Assembly: GCF_918797505.1 (NCBI RefSeq)
Contig: NC_092794.1
Location: 62,853,167-62,917,166 of the forward strand
Length of the DNA: 64,000 bases
Direction: 5' to 3'
Origin: Bemisia tabaci
Taxonomy: Eukaryota; Arthropoda; Insecta; Hemiptera; Aleyrodidae
Both the position numbers and the translations under genes were made by a program. Shown one piece after another: positions 31,801 through 44,900 of this stretch. Under the pieces are notes generated by a model. It was not told where the DNA came from and made no database searches. It saw nothing but the letters and a program-made list of their open reading frames with translations. The first letter of the stretch is position 1; each line of letters begins with the position of its first letter.

Positions 31801-34800
31801 AATAATATACAAGAAACAAGATTTATTCTATCGTGAAAAATCAAAGGTAACAACAGAGGCTGAGTGCTCTTGGTTTTCCACTAGAGAGCAACATCAAAAA
31901 GACAAGCAAAATTGTAAGAAATATCTTCAATTCAGATATTTGATGCATTGTCATCTAACAGTAAGGGGCTGTTTGAATTTTTGGACTGTGAATGGAAAAA
32001 AGCCTATGTTAGGAGTCTAGAGTGAGAATAGCTTACCTCATTGCTAAACACTATTTTTCCTAAAGCTTGTCGATTGATGGATTTGTCTTCATTCAAAATG
32101 GCATCTCCAAAAGTTTCAACAATTGACTTGTAAGCAGGTTTGCCCACTTCATACAATTGATGTGCTAAAATATCACAATTCACGTAACCTGCGCCTAATT
32201 TAATTAATTTCTGGCCAATAGATGATTTCCCGCTTGCTATTCCTCCTGTCAGACCAATTATGTATGGTCTTGCGGGTAAGTTGGGCCTGGCCTGACAAAA
32301 TAATAATAAAAAAAATAAAAAACAAAACAAATAAGAAAATTAAAGAAAAAATAAAATAAAAAATAGGGGTGAAGTCAATTTCTGTTTAATTCCCAATGAT
32401 TGGAATACTATGCATTATATTACAGCTAAATATGACTATCTGACTGAGCTAATTTCTTAAACATCAGAATAATACAATTGAAAACAATCTTTTTTTAATT
32501 GTGACAGTCCAAAATCATTTAAAATTTTTGCAATGAACAAAACCAAAATTTTTGTATCCAGTTTTCAGAAAATATCACTGGTGCATAGGAAAATTAAAAA
32601 GAAACATTTCAGAAAATAATAATAGTAAGTTTCCCTTTGTGGAAGTGAGAAGTAACTATGAAGTTCCGACATCCTAAAATTTAAGTAGGCAATGGCAGTA
32701 TTCTACAAAAAAAACCTACTTCATTAAAAATGATTATTATGGAGCTACTTAAAAGTACATGAAATTTTCAATGGCTAGCTGCTCGGAATTAAAATGAGCA
32801 GGGTCTTCATTCTTCTGCACAAACAGCAGGAAAAAGTATTGAGCTAATAACATTGTGACAAAGCTGTGGCATTTAAAAGCACAATCGCAAAAGGAAGCTA
32901 TAATACAATTGTGTGAATATATAAATGAAAACAAAAACTTGTGGGCAGCAACTTTGATTGGAATACTTCAGTTTCTAATCCAATAAAGCTTTAGAGATAG
33001 CTGTATCATGAAAATCCTGATAAATGCTTGTAGGAATTTTCCATAATTTGTGATGGCAAGTTGGGACAAAATCTTCCGATTGACATTACCGTAGCTGTAA
33101 GTTTGCGAACTAGAAGCTGAAGAAAATACCTAAATACTACTGTTTCGTTTTATGACGACATCGCATAGCAATGGTAACCCATTTAGAAAACTTAACTCAT
33201 CCCCTTTGATCAGATGAAAAAGCTGACCGTCTGATTGGGGCTTCGTGATCCTCTTCTCTGCGGTGTTATGATGAGAGCAGAGCAAAAAACTTACAGGAAA
33301 ATTTGTACATAAAACAGACCATAAAAAGCTGTACCTCTGGTGGTTTCAGCAGTGTTCCCAGGAGGCGTATTCTGATATTACTTGAACTAACTTTCGATTC
33401 TTCCTCTTCAAAGTAGAAATCATCATTTTCCAGCAAAGGCACATAGTAGACATCTAATTTATTCAGACCATTTTTTTCCCTGATTTCATTGATTTTGTCT
33501 CCTCCTCTGGCAGTTTCTGCGCTCACAACCAGCATCTGTAAAAATCAAGCGATGCATTGATGATACCTATTTAACTTATTATCAGTTACAGGTACAACTT
33601 TAATAAGCTTCAAACTTAACCATCCTAATATAACAGACAGGTTAAATTATCTGCATCATTGTGTGTGTTGTGAACAACAAACGAGTCAACTTGTGTCACA
33701 GCTGCACATGCTCTGGGGGCCCACTTTATCGACCAATAAAGACCTTTGATATGCCCTATTTATTGATTGAAGGGGTAAAAAAGGGACCAGAATAAGACTC
33801 AAGAAAATTGCCAGCAGGGCTTAAGATAATTATCCAAAATCATTTAAAATTGCAGATGGCTGAGTTGCCGCCATACAACAATGATTCAGGGTAAAAAGTG
33901 GCAAATATTATTCTTTGAGTCTCTGTAGGTGCTTTACAACAAATGACATCACTTCCGTGCGTGTAAATATGTAAAATGGTCTATTGTGAAGACTCGCCAA
34001 AAACAAACAACTGGTAACTTCAGTAATAGGAGCTCTGCTAGGTACTATTTATGTTGCTGTTCCTGAGCTACCTCTCCTGCTCTCCTGTACCATACCTTTA
34101 AGCTTTGAAATGCCATAAGCAACAAGTCTTCAAATTGCAGCTACCACTGGCTGACAGGAGAATTAAATTGTTGTCTCCTGTAAGAGCAAGGGATCAAATA
34201 TCCACTTTACATCTAAATCCTGGATTCTGACAATTTAGCGAGTGATAAACAAATGAAACTATCACACTAACCTGAAAAGTAGGATCATCTTTGGTCGGTC
34301 CGTACATATCAGTGATAGGAGTGATGTCAAACTGTATATGAGGACTAACATCTTCCAAAAAATTTGATACTTTGTGGATGCGAATTTCAGTTGATTCAAT
34401 GAGCTCCCATAATTTTTTACCTGAAAAACAAATTAACTTCAGTCGAGAGGAAATCTGATAGACTCTCAGAAAAAACAATAGGTACCTAAGTATTACAGTC
34501 TACCTAGGTTTCCACCTTGCCCACCAGTCGTAGCAGGTATTGTTAGGGGATAGACTTTCTGACACATTCCTTGTTGTTAAATGAATGAGTAAATCAAAAT
34601 ACAAGATAGATGGATAACTATCAAGAGGTGGACCTAAAAATATAAGTACCTATCTACCCAAGGGACTCATTACTCAATCAGCACGTTTACCTAAATTTTA
34701 GTTACCTGACCTTGCCAAGCTGTCTGGAGATTTCCAAGATCTGGTCCTTTGTTAAGTACCTTATCTATTCTAAACACGGCACAAATCGACGGTGTAAGTC

Positions 34801-36394
34801 GGTAATCACATAACTCGGTTTGCAACGTCGCAGACTTCCTGTCATACTTTATTTTTTAAACGGAAAACAACTCAATGGCAATTCTTTAGAACTGCTGTGA
34901 TTTTTCTTCTCGGTGAAAGAAAAATTCTGCAAAAACTTCAAGGAATGATGTCTGTTTGTTCTCCTTTAAAAAAATAACATAGAGGCGGAGATTTTCAGAC
35001 ACCGCAAAAGAGTTATGTGTTTGCCGACGTACACCGTCAAAATATTGGATATATATTTGGATTGCGTTTAGCAGAAAGGAACCAAGTGACATCAGTTACT
35101 GCCAAAATTAACTGGGCAAGCTCATTTTTAACAAGAGAAACGCAGATTTGTGGAGGAACAGATTCCTTTAAAAATTATAAAGAATTTGCTTCGTACGTAC
35201 TATGCAGAAAATTGACTGAAATTAGCACCTAAGTCCACACAACCGTTTTCATGTGAAAAATTAAATTGGCCGATTAAATTTGGCTGTAGCTGATATGGTT
35301 TGGTTCCTTTCTGCTTAGCGCGGTCTATTTAATAATTCAAATTGCGCATACCGAGGAAAGAAGAAATTCCTAATGTTTGGGAATACCTTCCATCTAATTC
35401 ATGCTTAGAACCAAGGCGGATAAAGAAAGGCGGTCAGATTTCGAATTGAGCCACCATTTTAAAGGCTATGACGCACAGAGGGTACATGCTTTGCCATGCA
35501 ATCAGGATGTACCTGAAACGTACCCGATGCCGTGTGACATCAAGAGGGTACGAAATGCGACCACCATTCTTTACCCGCCTTAGCTCAGAACTGGGGAAAA
35601 AAAGAATAGACAAATGTCACATCAGAGAATGGTAGCAATCAACATAACTTTACATGGTAACCAAACGGCCAACTAATGATTGATGTGACATTTGTCTATT
35701 CTTTTCTTTCCCCAGTTCTAGTGCTCAGTCGGAAACCTAACATTAAATAAGCACTTAAAAAGATTGATAAACATTACTTACTCTTCAGCATAGGCACATC
35801 CGTCACGCCGACAGTTAATTTTTTGCAACAGCGAAGAACAGCTTCGCTCAGCAGAATTTTGTGACCATGATGCAGTCTGTCGAATGTTCCTCCTAACACA
35901 ACACTGTCATAAAAAGTTTTGACTGATGCATTCACATCCAGCTCGGATGCTGACTTGCTTTCTTCATTAGAACTTGGTGCGGAGACATTGCTGTCATCAA
36001 ATGGTACACACTTGAAAGACGCTGACTTATTAAGAACAAAATTTTCCACCATTTTAATTTCATCCGGGTTCAACACTCGATCAAAATACATGATGTCAAT
36101 TGGTGTCTTCGTAATTATTTTGGAAAAGTAAAGTGGATTGGAAAAACTTGCGAGTAAAACCCGCACTTTAAGATGCTTGATACTCAACGTGTTCCTGTAA
36201 TACTTTTCGACTATCGGGTGACTAGAAACATCGCCTAGGTTACCCGGCAAATTTTGATGTTTTAAAAGAGTTGTCAGCTTACTTTCTGGCAGATACTGGA
36301 TGTAGAAGGTATTCAGAACTTCTTTTTGAATTTTTGGAAGTAATTTGAAAATTCTAGATGGATTAGATCCTATGAGTAAGCCGGTTTTAGCCAT
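28828..36394 (-). CDS. COASY: Bifunctional coenzyme A synthase (PPAT + dephospho-CoA kinase)
   Basis: It catalyses the last two steps of CoA synthesis: adenylyl transfer to 4'-phosphopantetheine, then phosphorylation of dephospho-CoA. Six minus-strand exons join in frame with GT-AG introns: 36394-35782, 34420-34272, 33535-33335, 32291-32037, 31266-31081 and 29019-28828, giving 531 residues (the human protein is 564). Residues 1-160 form the animal-type N-terminal extension. The nucleotidyltransferase motif GGTFDRLHHGHK has Thr170 and the HxGH set His175-His178. ISMTEMY-like DITPITDMYGPT follows, and SSSNIRIRLLGTLL ends this domain. The kinase starts near 331 with the P-loop GLTGGIASGKSS (Lys343). 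It later has CD-ILAHQ and FSNEIELNRLNSILWP. The start has an A at -3 in context and matches the family's N-terminus. All key residues are present. Introns 1, 4 and 5 carry MITEs. The gene is head-to-head with melted. Confidence 0.95.
29424..30003. mobile_element. TIR element in CoA synthase intron 5
   Basis: The left arm CACAAGAGATACAGCCGAAA pairs with the right arm TATTTGGCTGTATCTCTTGG. A second pair, AAAAAGTCTGAAATTCACTT with GTGAATTTGAGACTTTTTT, lies inside. It is about 580 bp with no transposase frame. Borders are within a few bases. Confidence 0.68.
31340..31599. mobile_element. Foldback MITE in CoA synthase intron 4
   Basis: AATTGAGGCACTAGATGCAG then AAAGGGCACTTCTC pairs with the right arm ending CTCTTTCTGCACCCAACACC then TCAATT. 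It is about 260 bp. Similar end sequence (CAGAAAAGGCACTTCTCA and GAAGTGCCTTTCTATCCAGC) occurs near 59,440 and 60,200 in the melted 3' region. Confidence 0.65.
34788..35038. mobile_element. MITE, GACGGTGTA family, copy 2
   Basis: It begins GACGGTGTAAGTCGG and ends CCGACGTACACCGTC. The interior matches 1405-1659 (CAAAAACTTCAAGGAATGAT, AACATAGAGGCGGAGATTTT). It lies in intron 1 of the CoA synthase gene, about 20 bp from the next MITE. Confidence 0.82.
35057..35326. mobile_element. MITE, TTGGACCGCG family, copy 2
   Basis: Left-arm pieces GCAGAAAGGAACCAAGTG and CCAAAATTAACTGGGCAA pair with right-arm pieces TTGGCCGATTAAATTTGG and TTTGGTTCCTTTCTGC. It has one internal TTCCTTTAAAAATTATAAAG unit where the copy at 16266 has three. 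It lies in intron 1 of the CoA synthase gene. Confidence 0.75.
35587..35719. mobile_element. 133-bp palindromic MITE AGAACTGGGGAAA
   Basis: AGAACTGGGGAAAAAAAGAA then TAGACAAATGTCACATCA pairs almost perfectly with the right arm ending CTTTCCCCAGTTCT. A solitary end of the same family (AGAACTGGGGAAAAAAAAGA) occurs at about 39090 in melted intron 1. It lies in CoA synthase intron 1. Confidence 0.8.
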
Positions 36395-36669
36395 GATGAC
36401 ACTTGATAATCAATCCTGAGTTGCTTCGGGTGTTTACTCTCTAACACTGTGCAGATAGAAGGACCATCAAATTTCTAATCAGTGGGATTGGAAGTAAAAA
36501 GCAAACCATTGAGGGTCTTTCATACCTAGAAAATCACACGAGACTTGATTTAACTTTGACCACTGATAATGATTTACTGGCAGACAGGTCACCGGGAACA
36601 TTAAAGAAGTCGAACTTTAATCTGCTTTTGTTATCACGCTCACGTTATCAATGATCAATAGACTGATGG

Positions 36670-37126
36670 ACTGATTTAGTGACTACGTCATTCGATATAA
36701 TATCGAACCCTTGGTTCAAGCACCATGGTGGTAAAATGCGTACAATTGTTACTTACTATCAAAATTTTTCGTGTTTAATGAGTCTTTAATGGATTTATGA
36801 CCGGTCAATGACAAAATTTAATAATCAACTCATGAAGAATTCGTATACGAGGTTATGTTGGTTCATAGAGAAAAAAAAGGAGGTGTTTGCATTTCGGGCA
36901 TCTTGGAAGTTTTTGATGACTTGATGACGTAGGTGGGTACAGCTGGGTACAGCAACGTCCCCTTCACGCTGTACCCACCTACGTCATCAAGTCATCAAAA
37001 AATTCCAAGATGCCCGAAATGCAAACACCTCCTTTTTTTTCTCTATGATGTTGGTTTGTTTTTCTTTTGGTTTGAACCAAGAGTTCGATATTATATCGAA
37101 TGACGTAATCATTAAATCAGTCTTTT
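36670..37126. mobile_element. Outer foldback element (GACTGATTTA ends)
   Basis: GACTGATTTAGTGACTACGT followed by CATTCGATATAATATCGAAC and TTGGTTCAA on the left pairs with TTGAACCAAGAGTTCGATAT and AATGACGTAATCATTAAATC on the right. It was later interrupted by the palindrome at 36864-37047. The arms are about 50 bp. Target duplication is unclear. Confidence 0.75.
36864..37047. mobile_element. MULE-like palindromic element, 9-bp TSD ATGTTGGTT
   Basis: The 184-bp element begins CATAGAG and ends CTCTATG. Its arms of about 78 bp are almost perfect complements (GGAGGTGTTTGCATTTCGGG with CCCGAAATGCAAACACCTCC; GATGACTTGATGACGTAGGT with its complement). ATGTTGGTT is repeated exactly at 36855-36863 and 37048-37056. 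A 9-bp duplication with very long terminal inverted repeats is typical of Mutator-like elements. It contains the CRE-like core TGACGT in both arms. Confidence 0.85.
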
Positions 37127-38845
37127 TGACGATACATCAAAAAATAGATGAATTTTGAAACGCAAGATTGACAGTCTATACTTTTCGGGGCCAAGAGGCT
37201 TTGTAGCGCTTCTGATTTCTTCTCATCTGATTCTGATTGTTTTGGTTTTTGGTATGTAATCTATGTAATCGTGGGTTCGTGGCATGTAAACAGGGATAAT
37301 GAAAGACGCAACGCAACCGCTACTTACACCAAGTGACGTCTCAAAAGGGGCGTCAAAACCAAACTCTCATTGGAGGATTGGCGACGATTGATGACGACAC
37401 GCAGGAATTCAAGATAAAAAATGATAAAAATAAGCGGCCTCTGTCACCTGTGATGACTTCCACCTCGGTGCCTGTGTTCATCCTTTATCAGCACCCAAGT
37501 CGCATAGTTTCATAATTTTATTACTTATCAGCGATTTTCTAAGTGTCTTAGTTATTTGTACATGTTTTGACTATTCTTTCAATGTGAAGATTCGATAAGT
37601 CTTAATATTTGTTCCAAGGATCGGTTGCAGAATGTGGGAGATTCAGGAGATCCCGGATTCCAACCCACCTGCTTGGTTTGTTTACTACCTACTTACAGCA
37701 CTTTCATCGTGGTTATTAAGGGTAGCTTCTGAATATGTGTTTTCTAGTTTATCTCATCTTATTACAGCAACCAATATTTTCCTCATCAGCTCTCTCTCAG
37801 TCAGTTTATTCCTTTAGACAAAATCCAAGTCTTAAGTTATCTGCATAGCACTTATCGTTTACGTTGCAAAATCGCACTTTTATGCAAGCCGTAGCTAGTA
37901 TCATTATGATTTATCATAAATCAGGGTATTGATAGTTTTATAACCCGCACACATGTAGTGTCTTCAACAGAAACCATGTATTTCCAATAGATGAGGAACA
38001 AAGTTTTGCACCCAATCCCATCAAACTAGAATAAGATGTAATTACCTGCTTGAGATGCACTTTACAATCCATTGGTCATCATGATACTCTCATATTCATA
38101 TGCCTCTTGTATTAAAATCCCAAAAATTGGTATTGTGATTATTGACTGGGTCTGGTTGTGGTTGAAGTAATGTTAGAGCATCCAACTAATTACGTCCTCA
38201 ATTTGTCGAAAGAAGGACGTTCTGTAGCCCCTGTCCATGAATTTTAAGGATTAATAGGCAACGAATGTTAAATTAGAGTGAAGAAACCTCGGATATTAAG
38301 GAACCTCATTGAAATTTTCATTATGAATGTACATTCATACCTTAGTAAACATTTAATGTACCTAAATGATACTCAAAAGATGATTATCGAATTGAGGAAG
38401 ACACCTGGGTACTTTTTTTGAACTGGATCTGTAATTATCTATTTGCACTATGTTGCTTCTATCTGTGCATGTGACTTTTTACTCCCAAATGTTAGAACTC
38501 GTTGTCTGAATGGTAGCATCAAACAAAGAATTTACCTGAATTTTTGACTTACTCAGAACTATGCATCAAACGTCAATTTGCCCGTGATAAGACTTGGAAC
38601 AAGCCAGTTTAATCCATACAGGAAGATTGTTTTATATAAATACACTGCCCCCTTCCAAACTTATTTGGCGGATGTATCACTCTCATGTGGTGTAGCTTGT
38701 TCTTAATCAAAACATTGTTAAAGACATTTGAGGGCAATAGTTAATGATAAACCATGGTTTATGTTTACTACATTGATAGAAATGCATTTCATTGCAATGT
38801 TAGTTCTTACAACTCTATTTTTTTTTCTTCTTCTTCTTCTTACAG

Positions 38846-38890
38846 ATGGGTTTTGTCAGCAATGTACTGAAGAGTGACATTTTTGCGTGA
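38846..38890 (+). CDS. Upstream ORF (14 codons) in the melted leader
   Basis: The three bases after the TTCTTCTTCTTACAG acceptor are ATG, so the exon itself starts with a start codon. This opens a 14-residue frame (MGFVSNVLKSDIFA) that ends in TGA, 25 bp before the melted start. The +4 base is G. If the acceptor is used as drawn, ribosomes would meet this uORF first. Whether it is translated or conserved cannot be judged here. Confidence 0.4.
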   Translation: MGFVSNVLKSDIFA

Positions 38891-38915
38891 ATCAAAGAAA
38901 CCAATCTGTGACATC

Positions 38916-41900
38916 ATGCATGAATTATTCACACAAGTTTTAAGTAAAAAAGACTTATCCAAGGTACTATTAACTTACTTTATTTTTTCTCTTTACTTAT
39001 ATTCAACTCCTTATTTTTTCATATTAGGAGTTCATTCAGGAAGGTAAAAGAAGAAAAGAACCAATTTAAAATATCATAATTAGGCTGTTAGAACTGGGGA
39101 AAAAAAAGACAGGACTAGTCAGATTGGAAAACAACACCATTTTAGAGAAATCACTGTACTAATGAATGCTGATCGTTGCTTGATGCTCTGTAGGTCGATG
39201 TGAAATTTGTTCAATCGTTTCTTTCCTCCTCTCCATTCAGTTTTTAACTATAGAAATACCTAAGAAAACTTCTGATATAATTATGAGAAATTCACTCTTT
39301 AGCCCTGCTTCTCTTGGAATTGGCATGTGTGAAGCTCAATTTTTAAAGCTTATTAGACTTAGGAAGTCATTAATATCTTGTATAAAAAATGTTCAAAATT
39401 CAGCTGGTGCTGAATTTTATCATTCTTTGCACGATCTTCTTCTTAAAGGTCCTTTTTTCTAGATTGCATCAAAGCATGCATGTAGCGAGACATTTTTTTT
39501 TGGAGAGGGGGGCACGTACACTCATCACTAGATTGCAGTGCTTTTTAAAGGTTACAGCCTTTTACCCTCCCAGTTATATCCCTGCACATGTTTCTTCTCA
39601 ATTTTTGCAGCCCTAGTATTTTTAAACTTTTCCGCAGAGATAATATTAGCTCTGGTCAGCAATAATCGTTGAATGGTTGTAGTGGAATCCACCTCTCAAA
39701 AAGACCTGCAGAAAGGCTATGGAGGTAAAAAAATTGTCTTTGTGATTAATGAGTTCAATTTTTTTTTTTGTCTTGCACTAGTTTCTTGTTTTGAAATCTA
39801 TCATGGATACAATGTAATTTTTATTTACAGGCAGGAGAGCTTTTCTCCGTCGCCAACGAGGCAATTGTAGATGACTTGACAGAGGTGTTGAATACTATTC
39901 TAGAGATTACCAGTTTGTCGGACTATGCAAACAATGACAATGATCAAAGCGTTGTTGAAATATGTATTACAAGAGTAACTTCATGCATCAGGTACTTTTA
40001 TTTCAGTTTTGTTCAGTGAACCATGATCAGTGATCTTGTTTTATTTTTCCTGCATCTTATTAACAGATTCTTTTTTTTTACTGAAGTAGCAGTTACGTAT
40101 TGACAAAGAAACTTTTAGATCACGTATCTCAGTTGGTCATGTTGGAGACTTCCTGTCATACTTATTTTATTTTTTAAATGGAGAAATTTGAATTTAATTT
40201 ATTTTCGTTTCGTTTTAGTACAAAGGACTAAAACGAAAGTACTTTGTTTTAGTACGGAGAACTACTGAACGTCAATTCTTAAAAACCTCTGTAATTTTCT
40301 TTCTCTGTGCAAAGGAAATTCTGAGAAACTTCAAGGAATGATGTTGGTTTACTGGCTTGTAAAAAAATGAAATAGGAACAAAAATTTTTAAGAACTGCAA
40401 TCGAGATATGTAGTTTGGGAGTTTCACTGATGACATATCTCATATCTTATAATCATAACATCATCTTTTTTATCTGATGATACTAAAGCAACCTCCCATT
40501 ACCAAGTATAGTTACCTTTCAGAACACCAGTGAATCATACCGAAGGTTCCAAATGGTTTTTTCAAAGGCAGGGAGTGCTGTATTTCGAAAAACACACATG
40601 TTGAATATATATATATATTTTTTTTTTACACATGTTCCCTCGGAAACCATACATTTTTAGATTCATTTTGCTTGGTTTGTTACCTTGGAGTCACAATCAG
40701 AAGATTAGAAAGTGTTTTTTATTTTTATGATGATTTTAAGTCAAACAATACACCAATAATGAGAGGCACACAATGAAAGATGGACATTAGCCGTTTTCGC
40801 ACAATTTGGACTACGGCCCTCCCTTAAAAGGGGTTCAAACCTAAAAAACAAACATTTTCACCACTTCAATGAATGTGTCTGACCTTGGAGAGTATTTTAA
40901 TCCAAAAATCTCAAAATTGAATAAAATGGACTTCAGTGGTTTTCGCACAACAGGATTCAATTCCAATCTTCATTTGTCTTAATTTGCTTTTCAGAGAAAC
41001 AGGGTCAATGGAACAGCATGCAGAAGCAATGGTTGCCCTTCTTGAGTCGTGTCTCAGTCATAATCTAAAACCATGCACTAAAGATGAAGACCCTCCTCAT
41101 GCCAAAATATCCTCTGACCTCATTTCTTGCATATTTTTAGTGAGTATTTTTTCTTATTTTGCACCCACCGTTTCATCTTGAAAGTCTTCCATAAAGAAAA
41201 AACAATGTAATACAAATTGTAGGTATTTCAAAATTCTCCTTCGGTGGAGATCTTTTAAAGTCTACATCTACCAGCTGCATTTTGCCCCTGATTACATGAG
41301 CTCGGTTTACATTAAAAAATTCTGAGAAATTGTGAAAGTTTCCTCTCATTCACAATATCTTGGCGAAAAAAAAATGAACAGAGAAGCCAAGGTTTGTCCT
41401 TAATAGCATGAAAGTGGTTTAAGGTGACGGGAGGCTAAATTGTAATCTTTCCTTGCCATTTTGACCCGATAACAAGGGAAACCAAAAAGAAAAGACTTTG
41501 TCTGGTTTTGTTGAAGGGACGGAGCAACAAAGAGCGACTCTGTTATCTTCCACTGCCTATAATGTTATACACCACTCTGTGACTTGGCTTTCATGTGGGT
41601 CTTTCCTTCTATTATACTCAACCAAATTTTCCAATACAGAGTATCTATTGTACAGAAAAAGTGTAAATGCTCTAAAAAAGCACAAGCACCAATTTTAAAA
41701 GTTTAGTTTGGAAGTGAGGAAAACACATTGATCTTCCAAGTTTAGGTACGGAAATTTGAAATGTTTACAATTAACATTAAAAGAAGTTTTGGAGGAATGC
41801 AATTTTTATTACAATTTGTTAGATTATGTTCTCATGAAATCTTAGATTCTACTTATTTCAGTTCATTCCCATAAAATTACCACATTCCATGCACCAAATC

Positions 41901-44900
41901 CTAGTTTATTCATCTTATGCATAAATGTGTCCTTCTCAGAGATCAAAATGCAAGCCAGGAAAAGGCAACGAAAAATTCAGTATTTTTGGAAACCTCTGAA
42001 AAGAGAAACTTTTTGGGAAGTATGGAAAAAGGAAAGAAAAGGTGATGAAAAAGCTAGGATTTTAGATGAAGCTGTTCCAGTAGACACCCTATAATATATC
42101 CATGTTTTTTTTTCTTCACTTGTGCTTGTGTATTTTTCCCACATCTTAAAGCCTGGGACCCTGAAGTGAGTGAGGTCTATTCAGATTTTTTTCTAAACAT
42201 CACTGTGAATAAGTCTTTACCAAGTGCGTACTGAAAGATAATTTTTTTAATCGGGCTACCTAAATCTTTTGGAACTCTAGATTCACATGTTCACGCTATA
42301 CTCAATTTTATGTCAATTCTAGAATTATGGGAAAAAAACTGTAATGAGGAGAGCCTTGCCTGTTGCTGTAAAATTTCTCCACAAAGGCAATAAAGAAATT
42401 TCTCGAAACATGGCCTCCTACTTATCGCTTGCAGCCATTGACAATGCTGATCTTCTATCAAAGCACATTCAGTTAATCATCGATTCGGTCATTGCAGGTA
42501 AGCCAGCAGATTGCTTTTCTGTTTTTAAATGTTATCTGCCTGAGTCTTAAATCATTTTGGAAAATGTTGAATTCTACCTAATTGGGATGGCCAAGCAGGG
42601 AGCTCATCTGAGGTAGCAGGTAATTGTGAGGCCTGCCATTTTCATAATGTATAAAGCCTTTTCTGTTCTCCTAATGCCAAGCCACTGCCGCCAAAAGAGG
42701 CCATTGTTGGCCTCCTGTAGTGTAGTGGTTGTAGCGCCAGCCCTATGATCAGGAGGTCCTGGGTTCAATTCCTGCCCAGGTGACATGAGTTTGTTGGTTT
42801 TCGGCAAATGTTACCTGGAGCTGGGTGTAAGAGGACTTAGAGATTAAGTGCAGAATTGCCCCCTGGATGCTACTCGGAACATTGGCAAACAAAAAGAGAG
42901 AAAAAAAAGACTGGATGGACATCCAAATCAACTGAGATCTGAAATCATCCTTTCTCTCTATGAGGAAGCGGTAACTGTTCATTGATTTCTAATTGTTTTA
43001 TTCTTGTTGAAAACCCATTTCTGTTGCAGGGAACTATCCACTCTGTCGTGTTCTGCCTCAAATATACGCCATTACAAAAGAACCCATTCACGACCATGCT
43101 ATGGCATTAGTTTCACTATTACCTCTTTGTGACCTACCAGAGAAACTAGCTTTACTTCAGTTGTGTAGCCTCATAGCAACGCAGAAGCCATCGGTAGCTA
43201 TTCTTTCATTATTGTTTAGAAATAGGTTTTACCAAGTAGTTTTGAAATTCTTAAAAGAAAATCTCATTTATTTTTTCCCCCTTCTTTTCATCTTTGTAAA
43301 ATTTAAGTCTTCCATCTCAGTCAAAATTAAATTGTAGAAAACCTACGGATAAGTATCATATGCCAAGTTTTAGCTTGGTAGTTGTTATAAGATGTTTAAT
43401 ATTGTTGATTGATAGCTTGAACTTTTGAAAATCTCCAAGGATACTTTTTTTTATTCACCTCTTTAAAACTATTGAGTTGCAGTGTTTGCAGCCGTATAAA
43501 ATCAGTTTGACAATTAGGAAATCTTATGCAACCAGCTCCACACTTTAAAGGGAGACCAACAGGTGCCATATAAGGTGTTACAAAAAAACTCTTTCGTTGC
43601 CTTTCTCAGTCGTAACAGTGGGTCTACTTTTCTTATCTGTGAATAGCCTCAAAGAATAGAGAATTTCGCAGGACTGTCCTATTGAAATAGTTGCCATTTT
43701 TGGTCCTTGCCCATTCTGTATAGCCACAGTCACAGAGAAGTTAGAAGGAATGGAAAACCTGTTCTATCCTAAAACTATTGTTCAGCCACTGAACCCACTT
43801 GTCACTCTGCCCTGACAAATGCCAGAGAGCTCAGTAAAGTCAGTTCACATGGGAATGATTTTTCTACTTTTCAGCTTGTGTAATTTTTTGCCTCCTCTGT
43901 AGATTTCTGTCTTAAACTCAAATTTGATGTATGGGTCAACATCTTCTTTGAAGAATGACCAAAAACTTAAAAAAAACCATTGAAGCTTTATATGTAGGAA
44001 CAGTAGAGTAAAAGGCGTTATCCCTAAAAATGGCGGAAGTATAATATCCGCCGTTTTCACTTGCTCTTCTTAATTACTGCTTCAAAATATTGAGATGTGA
44101 TAAGTAAAGGTATTTAATCAGTAACTGGAAAATTTAAAAATGACACATTGATCGAATCATTCACGTCTGTATCTCTTTCCAGCTGTTAGAAGCTAGTTTA
44201 CCACAACTGTGCGAGTATTTAGGCGCAGCAACAACAGCCTCTGCAACATTGCAAGTTCTTCTTCACTTGGCTGAGAAGAAACCACAACTGCTCAGTGATT
44301 ACATGCCAAAAATAAAGCAGGCAGCCAAGTGCAATCCTAAAACGCTGTGCCTAGCTGCCCAAGTTATTTCTGCTGTTGGAAAACTAAGTAAAGTAAGTAT
44401 TCCATTTAATTAGAACTCAATTCTTTTGTCACGTGACGTGCTCTGAATATGATGTCTTTTCTACTTGTTCAAATTACCGTTTACGCCCGCAGATAACCTG
44501 GACCTTTGTTCCCGATTTCAACGCTCAAAAATCAGGGTCATCACTACTTGACAATGCGAGTAAAACAGACCACGGTGGGCGCAAGTGGGTTGTGCAGTAA
44601 TTTTTTTTTACCCTCTCGAAATCTGGGGTGCAGGTTACCTGCGGGCGTATAAGGTGTATGTTGACTTGATATCTGTCACAACATGAGTCCTCCTTTTTTT
44701 CTATCAATCAAGTTTTTGCTCTCAAATGGGTGAGTTGTACTAAATCAAGTATCATACTTTGATTAATTATGATTATTGATCAGCAAAAAATCATATGATC
44801 TATTCATACGCCTAGTTTTCAGCGTTTCTGATGATCTGACTTCATTAATTGACATGTGTTTTCTTGGGAGCTCCGTTTTTTGGACCTGAGGATGAGGCAA

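Larger units (their letters stand above)
36395..38845. promoter_or_regulatory. Shared 5' region of the divergent COASY and melted genes
   Basis: The CoA synthase start codon is at 36394 (-) and the first melted exon I can place begins at 38846 (+). This 2.45 kb must hold the CoA synthase promoter and 5' UTR, and the melted promoter with at least one non-coding first exon. I cannot place the non-coding exon. No TATA box is convincing. The region is interrupted by the nested foldback elements at 36670-37126. Confidence 0.5.

Noticed and set aside
42720..42781. Functional tRNA gene
   Set aside because: A- and B-boxes are present but the acceptor stem does not pair; a SINE head explains it better.
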